From NCBI GenBank assembly GCA_963691885.1, contig OY829843.1:4154001-4218000 (forward strand): a stretch of DNA of 64,000 nt, written 5' to 3'. Below the pieces are notes generated by a model that ran no database searches, was not told the origin of the DNA, and saw only the letters and a program-made list of their open reading frames with translations. Below, one piece after another: positions 26,883 through 36,030 of this stretch. The translations under genes were made by a program, and so were the position numbers. Origin of the DNA: G963691885 sp963691885. Its GTDB lineage: Bacteria; Pseudomonadota; Alphaproteobacteria; UBA8366; Aestuariispiraceae. How positions within the stretch are numbered: position 1 is the stretch's first letter; each line of letters begins with the position of its first letter.

Positions 26883-27191
26883 TTAAGCGTTAGAGACCCG
26901 AAAGGTGTCGGCTTGCTTGCCAAGGTCCGGCCGGATTGTCGGACCCAGAGAGCGGATGCGTTCCATGTTTCGAATGGGAATAACCTTGGCGCCGTCCCGA
27001 TTGATCGCACCAACCACCGGGCCAACCACAAGATTATCGGCGACCGCCTGATCAGCCAGGCCTTCCAGGCGCTTTACCTCTTCATCACTTTCGGCGATTG
27101 CGGCCTGGGTCACATCTTCAGACCAGGTATCCTGAGCGGTCAGATAGACAACGATGCCGTCGAGCAAGCGATTTGCAGATACAATTTTCAT
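26883..27191 (-). CDS. DUF2849 protein
   Basis: The 102-residue protein begins MKIVSANRLLDGIVVYLTAQ and matches the small DUF2849 family found between cysG and cysI in alphaproteobacteria. It has no signal or membrane segment. It shows IPIRNMERIRSLGPTIRPDL near the end. The function is unknown; the fixed operon position points to sulfite reductase assembly, electron transfer or regulation. It starts 25 bases after cysG and ends 14 bases before cysI. Confidence 0.88.
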   Translation of the reverse strand: MKIVSANRLLDGIVVYLTAQDTWSEDVTQAAIAESDEEVKRLEGLADQAVADNLVVGPVVGAINRDGAKVIPIRNMERIRSLGPTIRPDLGKQADTFRVSNA

Positions 27192-27216
27192 AGCGGTTTC
27201 CTTGAAAACTCGTTGT

Positions 27217-28644
27217 TCATGCTGGGATTGCGAGTGGCTCTTGTGTGTGAACCGCGCGTCCGATGGATTCTGTCTCGACGGTGCATTCGTTCACAACATC
27301 CCCCACGATCAAAAGGCTGGGTCCATTAAGGCCATTAATCTGTGGCAGGAGTGCAAGGTCTTTGACAGAACCGGTTAAGACTCTCTGTGACGGCAATGAA
27401 GCATTTTCTGCGATCACCACCGGTGTGGTCGGGTGAAGTCCCCCTTCGATGAGCTCTTCTGCGATCGCAGGGGCCAATGTCTTTCCCATGTAAATGGCGA
27501 GCGTGCCGCCATCTCTTGCCAGTTCACGCCAGGCAACGGGGCTTTGTTCGACACCGGGGTGGCCCGTGACAAAGGTCACTTTCTGCGAAACGCCCCTGTG
27601 GGTCAGTGGAATGCCGGTGGCGGCACCGGTGGCAACCGCCGCTGTGATGCCCGGGATCACCTGTACATCAATACCAGCCTTGGTCAGGACCGCCTGCTCT
27701 TCGCCACCCCGTCCAAAGATGAACGGGTCACCACCTTTGAGGCGAACAACGCGTTTGCCCGCACCGGCATGTTCCACCAGCAACCGGTTGATTTCGCTTT
27801 GTTCTACGGAATGCGCGCCTTTTGCCTTTCCAACGGGAATGCGATCTGCATCCCGGCGGCAAAGATCCAGGATCTCGTCGGAAACAAGACGGTCATGAAC
27901 AATGACGTCTGCTGTCTGGATTGCCTGCAGCGCGCGAACCGTCAACAGATCCGACGCTCCGGGCCCTGCCCCAACCAGGGAAACAGAACCTTTGACGTTG
28001 ACCTGAAGCTCCTGATTGAGCGCGATCAGCATTTGTTCCGACGCGCCCTTTTCGTCCCCGCCCAGTACGCGCTCTGCAATATCGCCGTCCAACACATCTT
28101 CCCAGAAAGCGCGACGCAATTTCGGCGGTACAACTGATTTCACGGCACTGCGGAACCTGGCAGCAAAATCAGCCAGTTTTCCGAGGTTCCGGGGCAATTC
28201 CGCTTCCAGCTTTTCCCGGATCCGACGGGCCAGAATGGGGGCTGTTCCGAAGCTGGAAATCGCGATCAACACGGGTGACCGATCAACAATCGACGGCACG
28301 ATGAACGTGCAAAGATCCTGGCGGTCGACAACATTGACCAACTTGCCGGCTTGATTTGCGGCATGGGCGACGGTCTCGTCCCAGGCGTCCACCCCTGTTG
28401 CCGCAATAACCAGTGCGACACCGTATAGATCAGAGTTCAGGAATGGACGTTTGGAATGGCGAATGCGCCCTTCCTCAATGCGTTTGGCGAGTTCCTCTGT
28501 AACCTCACTGGCAACCAGATGAATGCTGGCACCGGCATTGATCAGAAGGCGTGCTTTGCGCGTTGCTTCCTCGGTTCCCCCAACCAAAAGAACTGATCGG
28601 GCTGAAACATCTACATAAGCGGGAAAATAGGCATGATTAGACAC
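27217..28644 (-). CDS. cysG: Sirohaem synthase (uroporphyrinogen-III methyltransferase / precorrin-2 dehydrogenase / ferrochelatase)
   Basis: The 475-residue protein is a fusion. The N-terminal part is the NAD-binding precorrin-2 dehydrogenase/ferrochelatase domain (SVLLVGGTEEATRKARLLIN, then VVDRQDLCTFIVPSIVDRSP). The C-terminal part, from about residue 215, is SUMT (VSLVGAGPGASDLLTVRAL, then RLKGGDPFIFGRGGEE, then VIPGITAAVATGAATGIPLT). Together they make sirohaem from uroporphyrinogen III for the sulfite reductase encoded downstream. It is the first gene of the operon and has a long, hairpin-rich leader. Confidence 0.95.
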   Translation of the reverse strand: MSNHAYFPAYVDVSARSVLLVGGTEEATRKARLLINAGASIHLVASEVTEELAKRIEEGRIRHSKRPFLNSDLYGVALVIAATGVDAWDETVAHAANQAGKLVNVVDRQDLCTFIVPSIVDRSPVLIAISSFGTAPILARRIREKLEAELPRNLGKLADFAARFRSAVKSVVPPKLRRAFWEDVLDGDIAERVLGGDEKGASEQMLIALNQELQVNVKGSVSLVGAGPGASDLLTVRALQAIQTADVIVHDRLVSDEILDLCRRDADRIPVGKAKGAHSVEQSEINRLLVEHAGAGKRVVRLKGGDPFIFGRGGEEQAVLTKAGIDVQVIPGITAAVATGAATGIPLTHRGVSQKVTFVTGHPGVEQSPVAWRELARDGGTLAIYMGKTLAPAIAEELIEGGLHPTTPVVIAENASLPSQRVLTGSVKDLALLPQINGLNGPSLLIVGDVVNECTVETESIGRAVHTQEPLAIPA

Positions 28645-28893
28645 GGTATACTTCCTTGTTCCACATTATGGGTCCACGGAAGTTTCCGTGGCGCTTTAGC
28701 AGTTGTTGACGCGGTGCAAGCTGACCCTCAAATCACCGCAGGCCCCTTTATGGGGGGCCACTCCCCTTGTCCGGATGGGTCGTCCGGAAACCTGAAACCC
28801 GTGTGTCAAAAGGTCATTCGTTGAATGCCCTCATAACGTTTGTTTGTCTTGTTCGTTATATAGAACTTGCGTTCTTCGACTGCAAGGAAATTT
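28645..28893 (-). promoter_or_regulatory. Structured leader/promoter region of the cysG operon
   Basis: This 249-base stretch lies upstream of cysG and downstream of mfd on the minus strand. It holds several possible hairpins in minus-strand RNA: an 18-base palindrome (CCACGGAA, GT, TTCCGTGG) at 28674-28691, GGCCCC/GGGGCC flanking CCATAAA near 28740-28760, and TCCGGA repeated around CGACCCA near 28775-28793. GTTC-N8-GAAC at 28851-28866 lies in an AT-rich part that may be the promoter. Three hairpins in a row suggest a regulated 5' leader. It matches no riboswitch that I can name. Confidence 0.5.
28674..28691. repeat. Perfect 18-base palindromic element upstream of cysG
   Basis: CCACGGAA and TTCCGTGG flank a GT dinucleotide. 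It starts 30 bases upstream of the cysG start codon, where it could be an operator or an RNA hairpin controlling ribosome access. Confidence 0.6.
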
Positions 28894-31800
28894 TTACGCA
28901 GCCGCGCGTGCAAGCCTCGCTAGATCGGCTGAAAGCCGCGTAACCCCTTTTAAACGCTTGGGTGGCGTTTCCCAGGGGCGCATCAGCACAAGTTTGTGAT
29001 CAGGCCGTAATTTAGCGCTGCCGACCTGTTCCGTCAGAAAGTCGATCAGACCTGTCGGGTTGGCAAAACTGTCGTTCCGGAAGGAAACAACGGCGCCTTT
29101 TGGCCCTGCATCAATCTTCTCAATACCGGCCATACGGCAGAGTTGCTTGATCCGGACGACCATCAACAGGTTGTTTACTGCATCTGGTAGCTGGCCGAAC
29201 CGATCGACCAGTTCAACGGCAAAGGCATCAAGTTCTGCCTTGGTCTGCAGTGATGACAGACGCCGGTATAGCCCAAGTCTTACAGGAAGATCGGTTACAT
29301 AATCCTCCGGAATCAGGACGGCTGCACCGATTGTAATGGTCGGTGACCAATTGTCCGAAATCTCTTCCTGGATGTCGTCTTTTGCGGCGTTTACCGCCTC
29401 TTCCAGCATCCGCTGGTAAAGCTCCAGACCAACTTCCTTGATATGGCCGGATTGTTCGTCACCCAACAGGTTCCCTGCCCCGCGGATATCCAGATCATGG
29501 CTTGCCAGGGTGAAGCCTGCGCCGAGACTGTCGAGGGTTTGCAGAACATCCAGTCTTTTCTTTGCAGATTCGCTGATGGTCCGGTTGGGCGGCAGTGTCA
29601 GATAACAATAGGCACGAATCTTTCCGCGACCGATACGCCCCCTTAACTGATACATCTGGGCCAGCCCGAACATGTCGGATCGGTGCAGCAGCATCGTATT
29701 GGCTGATGGAATATCCAGCCCCGATTCAACGATATTGGTGGACAGAAGCAGTTCTGATTTACCGTCGATGAAATCACTCATGACATCTTCCAGCTGGCTG
29801 GGCGCCATCTGGCCATGGGCAATGGCAATGCGCAGGTCCGGGATCAGTTTTCTGAGGCGTTCTTCAACGCGTGGTAAATCTGCAAGCCGTGGGCAAACAT
29901 AAAATGTCTGACCCCCGCGATATCTCTCGCGCAGGATCGCCTCGCGCACAATTACCGGATCATAGGGGGTGACAAACGTCCTGACCGCCAGGCGGTCGAC
30001 CGGTGGCGTCGCAATGATGCTCATTTCGCGGACACCTGTGAGCGCCAGTTGCAGAGTTCTTGGAATTGGGGTGGCGGTCAGGGTGAGCACATGGACGTTG
30101 GTCTTTAGCTGTTTCAGGCGCTCCTTCTGGCCAACACCGAAATGCTGCTCTTCATCAACGACCAGGAGGCCCAGATTCTTGAACTTGATGGTCTTGGACA
30201 GAAGAGAATGGGTCCCGACGACAATATCGACATGGCCCTCTTTCAAGCCTTCGCGTACTTCATTGGCCTGTTTGGTGCTGACCATCCTGGATAGTTGCTC
30301 AATCCGGACAGGCATCCCCTCAAACCGCTCCTTGAAGTTCTTGAAATGCTGTCGCGCGAGCAGAGTTGTGGGCACGACAACGGCAACCTGTAGCCCATGC
30401 ATCGCCGCCGCAAATGCGGCCCGGAGTGCAACCTCGGTCTTTCCAAACCCGACATCACCGCAGATCAAACGATCCATCGGACGGCCGGAGGCCATGTCCC
30501 CCATTACATCACCAATCGCCCGCAACTGATCGTCGGTTTCGACAAAGGCGAATTTGGCGCAGAACTCATCAAACGCCCCCTCACCCGGCTCCACATTTTC
30601 GCCCCGCCGTAATTCTCTCTCTGCCGCAATTTTGAGAAGCGCATCGGCCATGTCTTTCATGCGCTGTTTCAGGCGGGATTTACGGGCCTGCCAGGCGACA
30701 CCACCCAGTTTGTCCAGAGTGGCGGACGCATCCTCCGACCCGTAACGAGACAGTGTCTCGATATTTTCGACTGGCACATAAAGCTTGTCGTCGCCGGAAT
30801 ACAGCACGCGCAGACAATCATGAGGAGCGTCATTAATCGAGATCGTCTCCAACCCGTCATAACGCCCGATTCCGTGATCGATATGGACCGCGAGGTCGCC
30901 GGTTTCGAGGGAACTGGCCTCGCTTATAAACTCATCCGCGCGCCGCCGTCGTTTTGGGGGACGTGACAGGCGTTCTCCCAAAATGTCCTGTTCGGTCCAG
31001 ATGGCAAATGTGTCGGTCGTGAAACCACGTTCCATTTCCAGCACAGCAAAGGCCGCCTGGCCTGGCTCCAGTGCTTCTGTGTCGCCGAGTGTCTCCACCG
31101 TCGGCAGATCAGGCAGCCCATGATCCGCGAAGAGTGAGGTCAGGCGCGCCGCGGAACCGGCGCTGTATGCGGCAATCAGAATGCGTTTGTCTTCATTATC
31201 GCCCAAACGCGAGCCCAGTTCTTCGAAGAGATCCCGGTTTGGATCCGCGCGAACCGGTGCGAAGTCGATCACCCTGCGGCCACCAACCGTAGACGCGTTC
31301 TCTTCACCTTCTGGCGCCTCGAAGCCAGAGAATTCAATGCCGGGCCTGACGGACAGAATGTCCGACCATTCTTCAGCGGAAAAATACAACTGCTCTTTTG
31401 GAACGGGCTTGTATGGCGGCGCACCGTCAAGGGTTTTGGCCCCGACGGTTTTCGGCATCATTTCCACCCGGGCATTGTAATGTTCCCCGATCGCTTCGAT
31501 TCGTGATGCTACGGCGGCTGAAACGTTTTCCTGCAGGAAAACCGTCTCCCCCTCAAGGTAGTCGAACAGCGTTTCCAGTGTCTCGTGGAAGAAAGGCAGC
31601 CAGTGTTCAATGCCCGCATAACGCCTGGCCCCCTGCACGGCCTCATAGAGCAGGTCATCAGAGCCGGGCGGTCCAAAGGCCTCTCTATAGCGGCGACGGA
31701 ACAGCGCGGTTGCTTTATCGGTCAAGGCCAATTCACTGATCGGGCGCAGGGCGATTTCAGTTTTGTCGCCAATGGTCCGCTGTGTTCCGGCATCAAACTG

Positions 31801-32394
31801 CCTGATCGTCTCCAGTTCATCACCAAAAAAGTCCAGGCGGACAGGATTGTCGAAACCGGGCGGGAAAAGATCAACAATGCCGCCACGAACAGCGAATTCT
31901 CCGGGTTCGCGGACGGTTCCGGATCGGTGATATCCATTATCGGTCAGGAAGTGAAACAGATCGTCCTGGGGGATCTCAGACCCGACACTCAGTTCAAGCG
32001 TTGCCGATAGCAATGCGGAACGCGGCGGAACCCGTTGGATGCTTGCGTTGACCGTTGCCAGAACAATGCGATGCCCCGCCGGATCGAATGCAAGTCGACA
32101 CAAAGTGTTCAATCGTTCAGCGATGACATCCGGGCGTGGCGATACCCTGTCATAGGGAATGCAATCCCAAGCCGGAAAACAGAGGACTTCCGTCCCTGGC
32201 AGCGCAAACTCCAGAATTTGGCGCACCCGCGTCATTGTCAGATCGTCGCGCACGATAAACAGGAGGGGGCCGCCCTCCCCGTTCCCGGAGTAAGTTTCCA
32301 ACGCCTTGGCCACGAAAAGCGCGTCAAGACCATCTGGAACCCCGCTAATGCGACGGAGACCAGGGGCCTCTGTAAGGGGAGGAAGGTGAATCAC
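28894..32394 (-). CDS. mfd: Transcription-repair coupling factor
   Basis: The 1166-residue protein has the full Mfd layout. It has a UvrB-like N-terminal module, the RNA-polymerase interaction domain (GDLAVHIDHGIGRYDGLETI), RecG-like translocase motifs (Walker A GDVGFGKTEVALRAAFAAAM, DEEQ box VVDEEQHFGVGQKE, motif VI region RGRIGRGKIRAYCYL) and a C-terminal autoinhibitory domain. It removes stalled RNA polymerase and recruits UvrA to lesions. It follows sdhE after 51 bases on the same strand, with recG divergent, a common alphaproteobacterial arrangement. Confidence 0.97.
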   Translation of the reverse strand: MIHLPPLTEAPGLRRISGVPDGLDALFVAKALETYSGNGEGGPLLFIVRDDLTMTRVRQILEFALPGTEVLCFPAWDCIPYDRVSPRPDVIAERLNTLCRLAFDPAGHRIVLATVNASIQRVPPRSALLSATLELSVGSEIPQDDLFHFLTDNGYHRSGTVREPGEFAVRGGIVDLFPPGFDNPVRLDFFGDELETIRQFDAGTQRTIGDKTEIALRPISELALTDKATALFRRRYREAFGPPGSDDLLYEAVQGARRYAGIEHWLPFFHETLETLFDYLEGETVFLQENVSAAVASRIEAIGEHYNARVEMMPKTVGAKTLDGAPPYKPVPKEQLYFSAEEWSDILSVRPGIEFSGFEAPEGEENASTVGGRRVIDFAPVRADPNRDLFEELGSRLGDNEDKRILIAAYSAGSAARLTSLFADHGLPDLPTVETLGDTEALEPGQAAFAVLEMERGFTTDTFAIWTEQDILGERLSRPPKRRRRADEFISEASSLETGDLAVHIDHGIGRYDGLETISINDAPHDCLRVLYSGDDKLYVPVENIETLSRYGSEDASATLDKLGGVAWQARKSRLKQRMKDMADALLKIAAERELRRGENVEPGEGAFDEFCAKFAFVETDDQLRAIGDVMGDMASGRPMDRLICGDVGFGKTEVALRAAFAAAMHGLQVAVVVPTTLLARQHFKNFKERFEGMPVRIEQLSRMVSTKQANEVREGLKEGHVDIVVGTHSLLSKTIKFKNLGLLVVDEEQHFGVGQKERLKQLKTNVHVLTLTATPIPRTLQLALTGVREMSIIATPPVDRLAVRTFVTPYDPVIVREAILRERYRGGQTFYVCPRLADLPRVEERLRKLIPDLRIAIAHGQMAPSQLEDVMSDFIDGKSELLLSTNIVESGLDIPSANTMLLHRSDMFGLAQMYQLRGRIGRGKIRAYCYLTLPPNRTISESAKKRLDVLQTLDSLGAGFTLASHDLDIRGAGNLLGDEQSGHIKEVGLELYQRMLEEAVNAAKDDIQEEISDNWSPTITIGAAVLIPEDYVTDLPVRLGLYRRLSSLQTKAELDAFAVELVDRFGQLPDAVNNLLMVVRIKQLCRMAGIEKIDAGPKGAVVSFRNDSFANPTGLIDFLTEQVGSAKLRPDHKLVLMRPWETPPKRLKGVTRLSADLARLARAAA

Positions 32395-32445
32395 TTTTGG
32401 TTCAATCTTGGGTTCCGTCGTGATTGATCACAAATGCGGGGTTCT

Positions 32446-32781
32446 TCAGGACAGGGGCGAGTTCTGGCAATGGAGGCGAACCCGATTCAATAGGTCAGCA
32501 TCGATTTCATAATCCGGCGCCGCATCGCGGATCACAATATCATACAGTTCCTGATCAGGTGTGCGCAGGATGGTCTCAAAACCGTCGAGCTCCGCATCGC
32601 TCAGATCAGCCAGATACAGGTCGGCAAAGCCACCAATCAACAGATCCATCTCGCGAATACCACGATGCCAAGCGCGAAAGCGAATCCGCTTCAGCCGATT
32701 TGCGCGACGCTCCTCTTCGGTCAAACCACTGTCAGCATTATCATTACTGGGACGTTCTTGATCTGGAGTGTAGGTCGCCAT
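32446..32781 (-). CDS. sdhE: FAD assembly factor SdhE (succinate dehydrogenase assembly factor 2)
   Basis: The 111-residue protein has an extended N-terminal tail and the SdhE fold (LKRIRFRAWHRGIREMDLLI), including the RGxxExD motif that contacts SdhA for covalent flavinylation. FADLYLADLSDAELDGFETI follows. It promotes FAD attachment to succinate dehydrogenase. Its place between mfd and recG is common in alphaproteobacteria. The length is slightly above the usual 90-100 residues because of the tail. Confidence 0.93.
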   Translation of the reverse strand: MATYTPDQERPSNDNADSGLTEEERRANRLKRIRFRAWHRGIREMDLLIGGFADLYLADLSDAELDGFETILRTPDQELYDIVIRDAAPDYEIDADLLNRVRLHCQNSPLS

Positions 32782-32959
32782 GATTGCTTTCCTGAAATCC
32801 TCTAAAACCCGCCGTCATGATATGGTAGTTCGGCAGCGAGCGCTTGGGTAGCGTGTAGGACCTTCTTGCTCAACCCCCCAAAGTGCCGCAATCCATGACA
32901 AACACGGTTTTGTACTGAATACTGTCACAACCTGCCCAGCGTTAGTTGAAGAGAAATTC

Positions 32960-35044
32960 GTGCGTCCTGATATTCTTTTTCCAGTATTTGCACCGCTTTC
33001 CAGCCTGGCTGGCATTGGTCCGCGGCTAGAAAAACTGATGGAAAAGCTGGTCGGAGGCCATGTGGTTGATCTTCTGTGGCATTTGCCCCGCGAGGTTATA
33101 GACCGGTCTGCCACGCCGAGTATTGCCGAAACCTATTCGGGGCAAATGGCAACTTTGCGCGTTATCGTTGATCGCCATATTGCCCCCCCAACAAAACAGC
33201 GCCCTCATCGGGTCATTTGCCGGGACGATACAGGCACCTTGACCCTGATTTTCTTTCGGGGTGATCAGGCCTGGCTGAACAGGCAGTTACCACCCGGTGA
33301 AGAGCGCTTGATCAGTGGGCGGATTGAGTATTTTCAGGGGGCACCGCAAATTGCCCATCCCGACTATATGGTGGCCCCTGAACAGGCCCAGCAAATCCCG
33401 AAGAAAGAGGCCGTCTACCCCTTGGCTGCCGGGATTACCCAGAAAGTTATGATCAAGGCCACCCAAAACGCGCTCAGCAAAGCGCCCGAGTTGAACGAGT
33501 GGCTGGATCCGGAATTTAAGAAACGCGAAGCCTTTCCCGACTGGAAACAAGCCGTTCTACAAGCCCACAAACCCGAAACCACAGAGGCTTTGGAAGGAAT
33601 AGATGCGGCACGGCGGCGTCTGGCGTTTGACGAGTTATTGGCCAGCCAATTGGCTGTTGCGATCACCCGCGCCCAGGCAAAGAAGCGTCAGGGAAGATCA
33701 ATTGAGGGCGATAAATCTTTGCGAACAAAGGTTTATTCAGCCCTTCCCTACAAACTCACAGGGTCGCAGGTTGAGGCGCTGAAAGAGATCAATGCCGATA
33801 TGGCGGAAAACGCCCGGATGCTTCGCCTGCTCCAGGGGGATGTTGGCAGCGGCAAGACGATTGTCGCGCTCTTCGCCATGCTAAACGCGGTCGAAGTTAG
33901 TGGTCAGGTCGCCCTCCTCGCGCCCACCGAAATTCTTGCGCGTCAGCATTTCGAGACGATTTCCCCATTGGCAGAGGCCGCTGGCGTCACTTGCGCAGTT
34001 CTGACTGGTCGGGACAAGGGTAAGGCCCGGTCGGCCCTGCTTGAGAGGCTTGCCACCGGGGATATTCAAATCCTGATAGGCACCCATGCTTTGATACAGC
34101 CCGATGTAGAGTTCCGGAGTTTGATGTTGGCCGTCATTGATGAGCAGCATCGTTTTGGCGTTCGTCAGCGCTTGGAACTCAGTCAAAAAGGGTCCGGTAT
34201 TGACTTGCTCGTGATGACCGCGACCCCGATCCCGCGAACGCTCATGTTGTCTGCCTATGGCGATCTCGACGTTTCCCGGTTGATAGACAAGCCACCCGGA
34301 CGCCTGCCGATTGATACAAGGCTGGTTCCCAACACACGGATGTCAGAGGTGACGCAGGGCCTGGGCCGCGCAATAGAGGGTGGTGCCAAAGTGTACTGGG
34401 TCTGTCCTTTGGTCGATGAAAGTGAGGTTCTGGATCTTGCCGCCGCGACCGAACGTTATGATGACTTGAAGCAACAGTTTGGGGAGCATCGGGTTTCCCT
34501 TGTTCACGGCAAGATGAAAGCCGCCGACAAAGACGCGGCGATGCACCGGTTCACAGAGGGTGACGCGTCAATTCTGGTCGCGACCACGGTGATTGAGGTT
34601 GGTGTAAACGTTCCAGAGGCCACGATCATGGTCATTGAGCATGCGGAACGGTTTGGCCTGGCGCAACTGCATCAATTGCGCGGTCGTATCGGACGCGGGG
34701 ACAAGGCATCCACTTGTATACTTCTATACGGACAAGCGATCACAGAGACCGCACGAAAACGCCTGACAACCCTGAAAAGCACCGAGGATGGTTTTCTGAT
34801 CGCTGAAGAAGACCTGCGTCTTCGGGGGGCTGGTGAAGTACTGGGGACGCGACAGAGCGGCCTTCCCTCATTCCGTCTGGCCGATCTTACCCTGCACGGG
34901 GACCTCCTGTCTGTCGCCAGGGATGATGCCCGTCTCATTCTAGAACGCGATCCTGACCTCACCTCACCGCGTGGCCAGGCGCTCCGTGTTCTTCTTTACC
35001 TGTTCGAGCGAGATGCAGCGATTGCGACACTTCGATCCGGTTAA
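32960..35044 (+). CDS. recG: ATP-dependent DNA helicase RecG
   Basis: The 694-residue protein has the wedge (OB) domain in the first third (ATLRVIVDRHIAPPTKQRPH) and the helicase core: Walker A LLQGDVGSGKTIVALFAMLN, DEQH box VIDEQHRFGVRQRLEL, TATPIPRTLMLSAYG and motif VI QLHQLRGRIGRGDKASTCIL. It reverses stalled forks and processes D-loops and R-loops. It is divergent from sdhE-mfd. The start chosen (GTG 32960) has weak ribosome-site support, but the N-terminus aligns with the family. Confidence 0.96.
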   Translation: MRPDILFPVFAPLSSLAGIGPRLEKLMEKLVGGHVVDLLWHLPREVIDRSATPSIAETYSGQMATLRVIVDRHIAPPTKQRPHRVICRDDTGTLTLIFFRGDQAWLNRQLPPGEERLISGRIEYFQGAPQIAHPDYMVAPEQAQQIPKKEAVYPLAAGITQKVMIKATQNALSKAPELNEWLDPEFKKREAFPDWKQAVLQAHKPETTEALEGIDAARRRLAFDELLASQLAVAITRAQAKKRQGRSIEGDKSLRTKVYSALPYKLTGSQVEALKEINADMAENARMLRLLQGDVGSGKTIVALFAMLNAVEVSGQVALLAPTEILARQHFETISPLAEAAGVTCAVLTGRDKGKARSALLERLATGDIQILIGTHALIQPDVEFRSLMLAVIDEQHRFGVRQRLELSQKGSGIDLLVMTATPIPRTLMLSAYGDLDVSRLIDKPPGRLPIDTRLVPNTRMSEVTQGLGRAIEGGAKVYWVCPLVDESEVLDLAAATERYDDLKQQFGEHRVSLVHGKMKAADKDAAMHRFTEGDASILVATTVIEVGVNVPEATIMVIEHAERFGLAQLHQLRGRIGRGDKASTCILLYGQAITETARKRLTTLKSTEDGFLIAEEDLRLRGAGEVLGTRQSGLPSFRLADLTLHGDLLSVARDDARLILERDPDLTSPRGQALRVLLYLFERDAAIATLRSG

Positions 35045-35055
35045 TGATCGGATAA

Positions 35056-35796
35056 TTAGCTGGCCGCTTTTGTTTCAGTACTGTCTGAAGCGCCGTCTGG
35101 TTTTGCCGCCTGTAATGATTCCACCTGTTCTGAGGTCAGAATGGTAACGCCGCCCTCAACAGGGGGGGTTGGTTCGTAATCCGGTGTCACAATACCGGCC
35201 GAGATCACCATTTTGACTGCATCTTCGACTGCCATATCCAGGAATACGACCTGCTCACGGGGCACAAACAGCAAAAAGCCGGATGTCGGGTTCGGCGTTG
35301 TTGGCAGGAACACGCTGACATGATCATCTTCCAGGTTAGCACCGACCTCACCTTTCGTGTCGCTGGTAACAAAGGCGACCGCCCACAAACCTTTCCGCGG
35401 GTACTCAACCAAAACGGCTTGCCGGAATGCCGTGCTCTGACTTTTCAGAACGGTTTCCAGGATCTGTTTGCTGGCGTTATAGACGCTGCTGATAATCGGC
35501 ATGCGGCTGAGCAGACTTTCCCACATGCGGATGATGTAGCGGCCCGCCAGACCCGCCGTGAACGCCCCTACAAAGATGATGAACATCACCAGAATGATGA
35601 TGCCGAGCCCAGGCAGTCCAATTTCGACGCCAAGGACCTCTTTCATATAGGTGTCGGGATTGTAGCGTGCCGGAACAAGCGGCACGATCTTGTTATCAAC
35701 AAATTCAATCAGCCACCAGGCGATGGTCGCGGTGATAAAAATCGGGGCTGTGACCAGAAGGCCAGCGAAAAAATAAGCTCTTAACTTTGCAATCAC
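35056..35796 (-). CDS. DUF502 integral membrane protein
   Basis: The 246-residue protein has two N-terminal membrane helices (AYFFAGLLVTAPIFITATIA and LPGLGIIILVMFIIFVGAFT). A conserved domain follows, with SRMPIISSVYNASKQILETV and VSVFLPTTPNPTSGFLLFVP, which are DUF502 signatures. The C-terminal tail is charged and low-complexity. The function is unknown; homologues occur beside recG in many alphaproteobacteria. It converges on recG with an 11-base gap. Confidence 0.9.
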   Translation of the reverse strand: MIAKLRAYFFAGLLVTAPIFITATIAWWLIEFVDNKIVPLVPARYNPDTYMKEVLGVEIGLPGLGIIILVMFIIFVGAFTAGLAGRYIIRMWESLLSRMPIISSVYNASKQILETVLKSQSTAFRQAVLVEYPRKGLWAVAFVTSDTKGEVGANLEDDHVSVFLPTTPNPTSGFLLFVPREQVVFLDMAVEDAVKMVISAGIVTPDYEPTPPVEGGVTILTSEQVESLQAAKPDGASDSTETKAAS

Positions 35797-36030
35797 GCGA
35801 ATTCTTCCTTTTGCATCATCCCCCGACTGAACCCTACAAAATGCGATCTACCCTTATGGATTTGGGCTTTTTCACCCCATTTTTAAGGGGTGTATGGCAT
35901 TTTTACGCCATTCTGATGACCATACCCTGCAATCTACCGCATTATTGATTTTGTTGCACTGCAAAACGTTCAGAACCTCGCTTTCAACTATCGCCATGCC
36001 ATGTTGGATGTATTACTGTGTACACGGGGT
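35797..36030. promoter_or_regulatory. Divergent promoter region with two tandem N8-spaced inverted repeats
   Basis: Between the DUF502 gene and the Crp-type regulator are two adjacent dyads with nearly the same AT-rich spacer: CACCCC-ATTTTTAA-GGGGTG (35873-35892) and ATGGC-ATTTTTAC-GCCAT (35894-35911). Each has an 8-base spacer. They could be operators, perhaps for autoregulation, or hairpins. Confidence 0.5.

Noticed and set aside
28645..28893. Known SAM or cobalamin riboswitch in the cysG leader
   Set aside because: Hairpins are present but I could not match the conserved cores of these riboswitches by eye.
32815..33114. Minus-strand 99-residue frame at the recG start
   Set aside because: Overlaps recG antisense, no family resemblance and no ribosome site of note.
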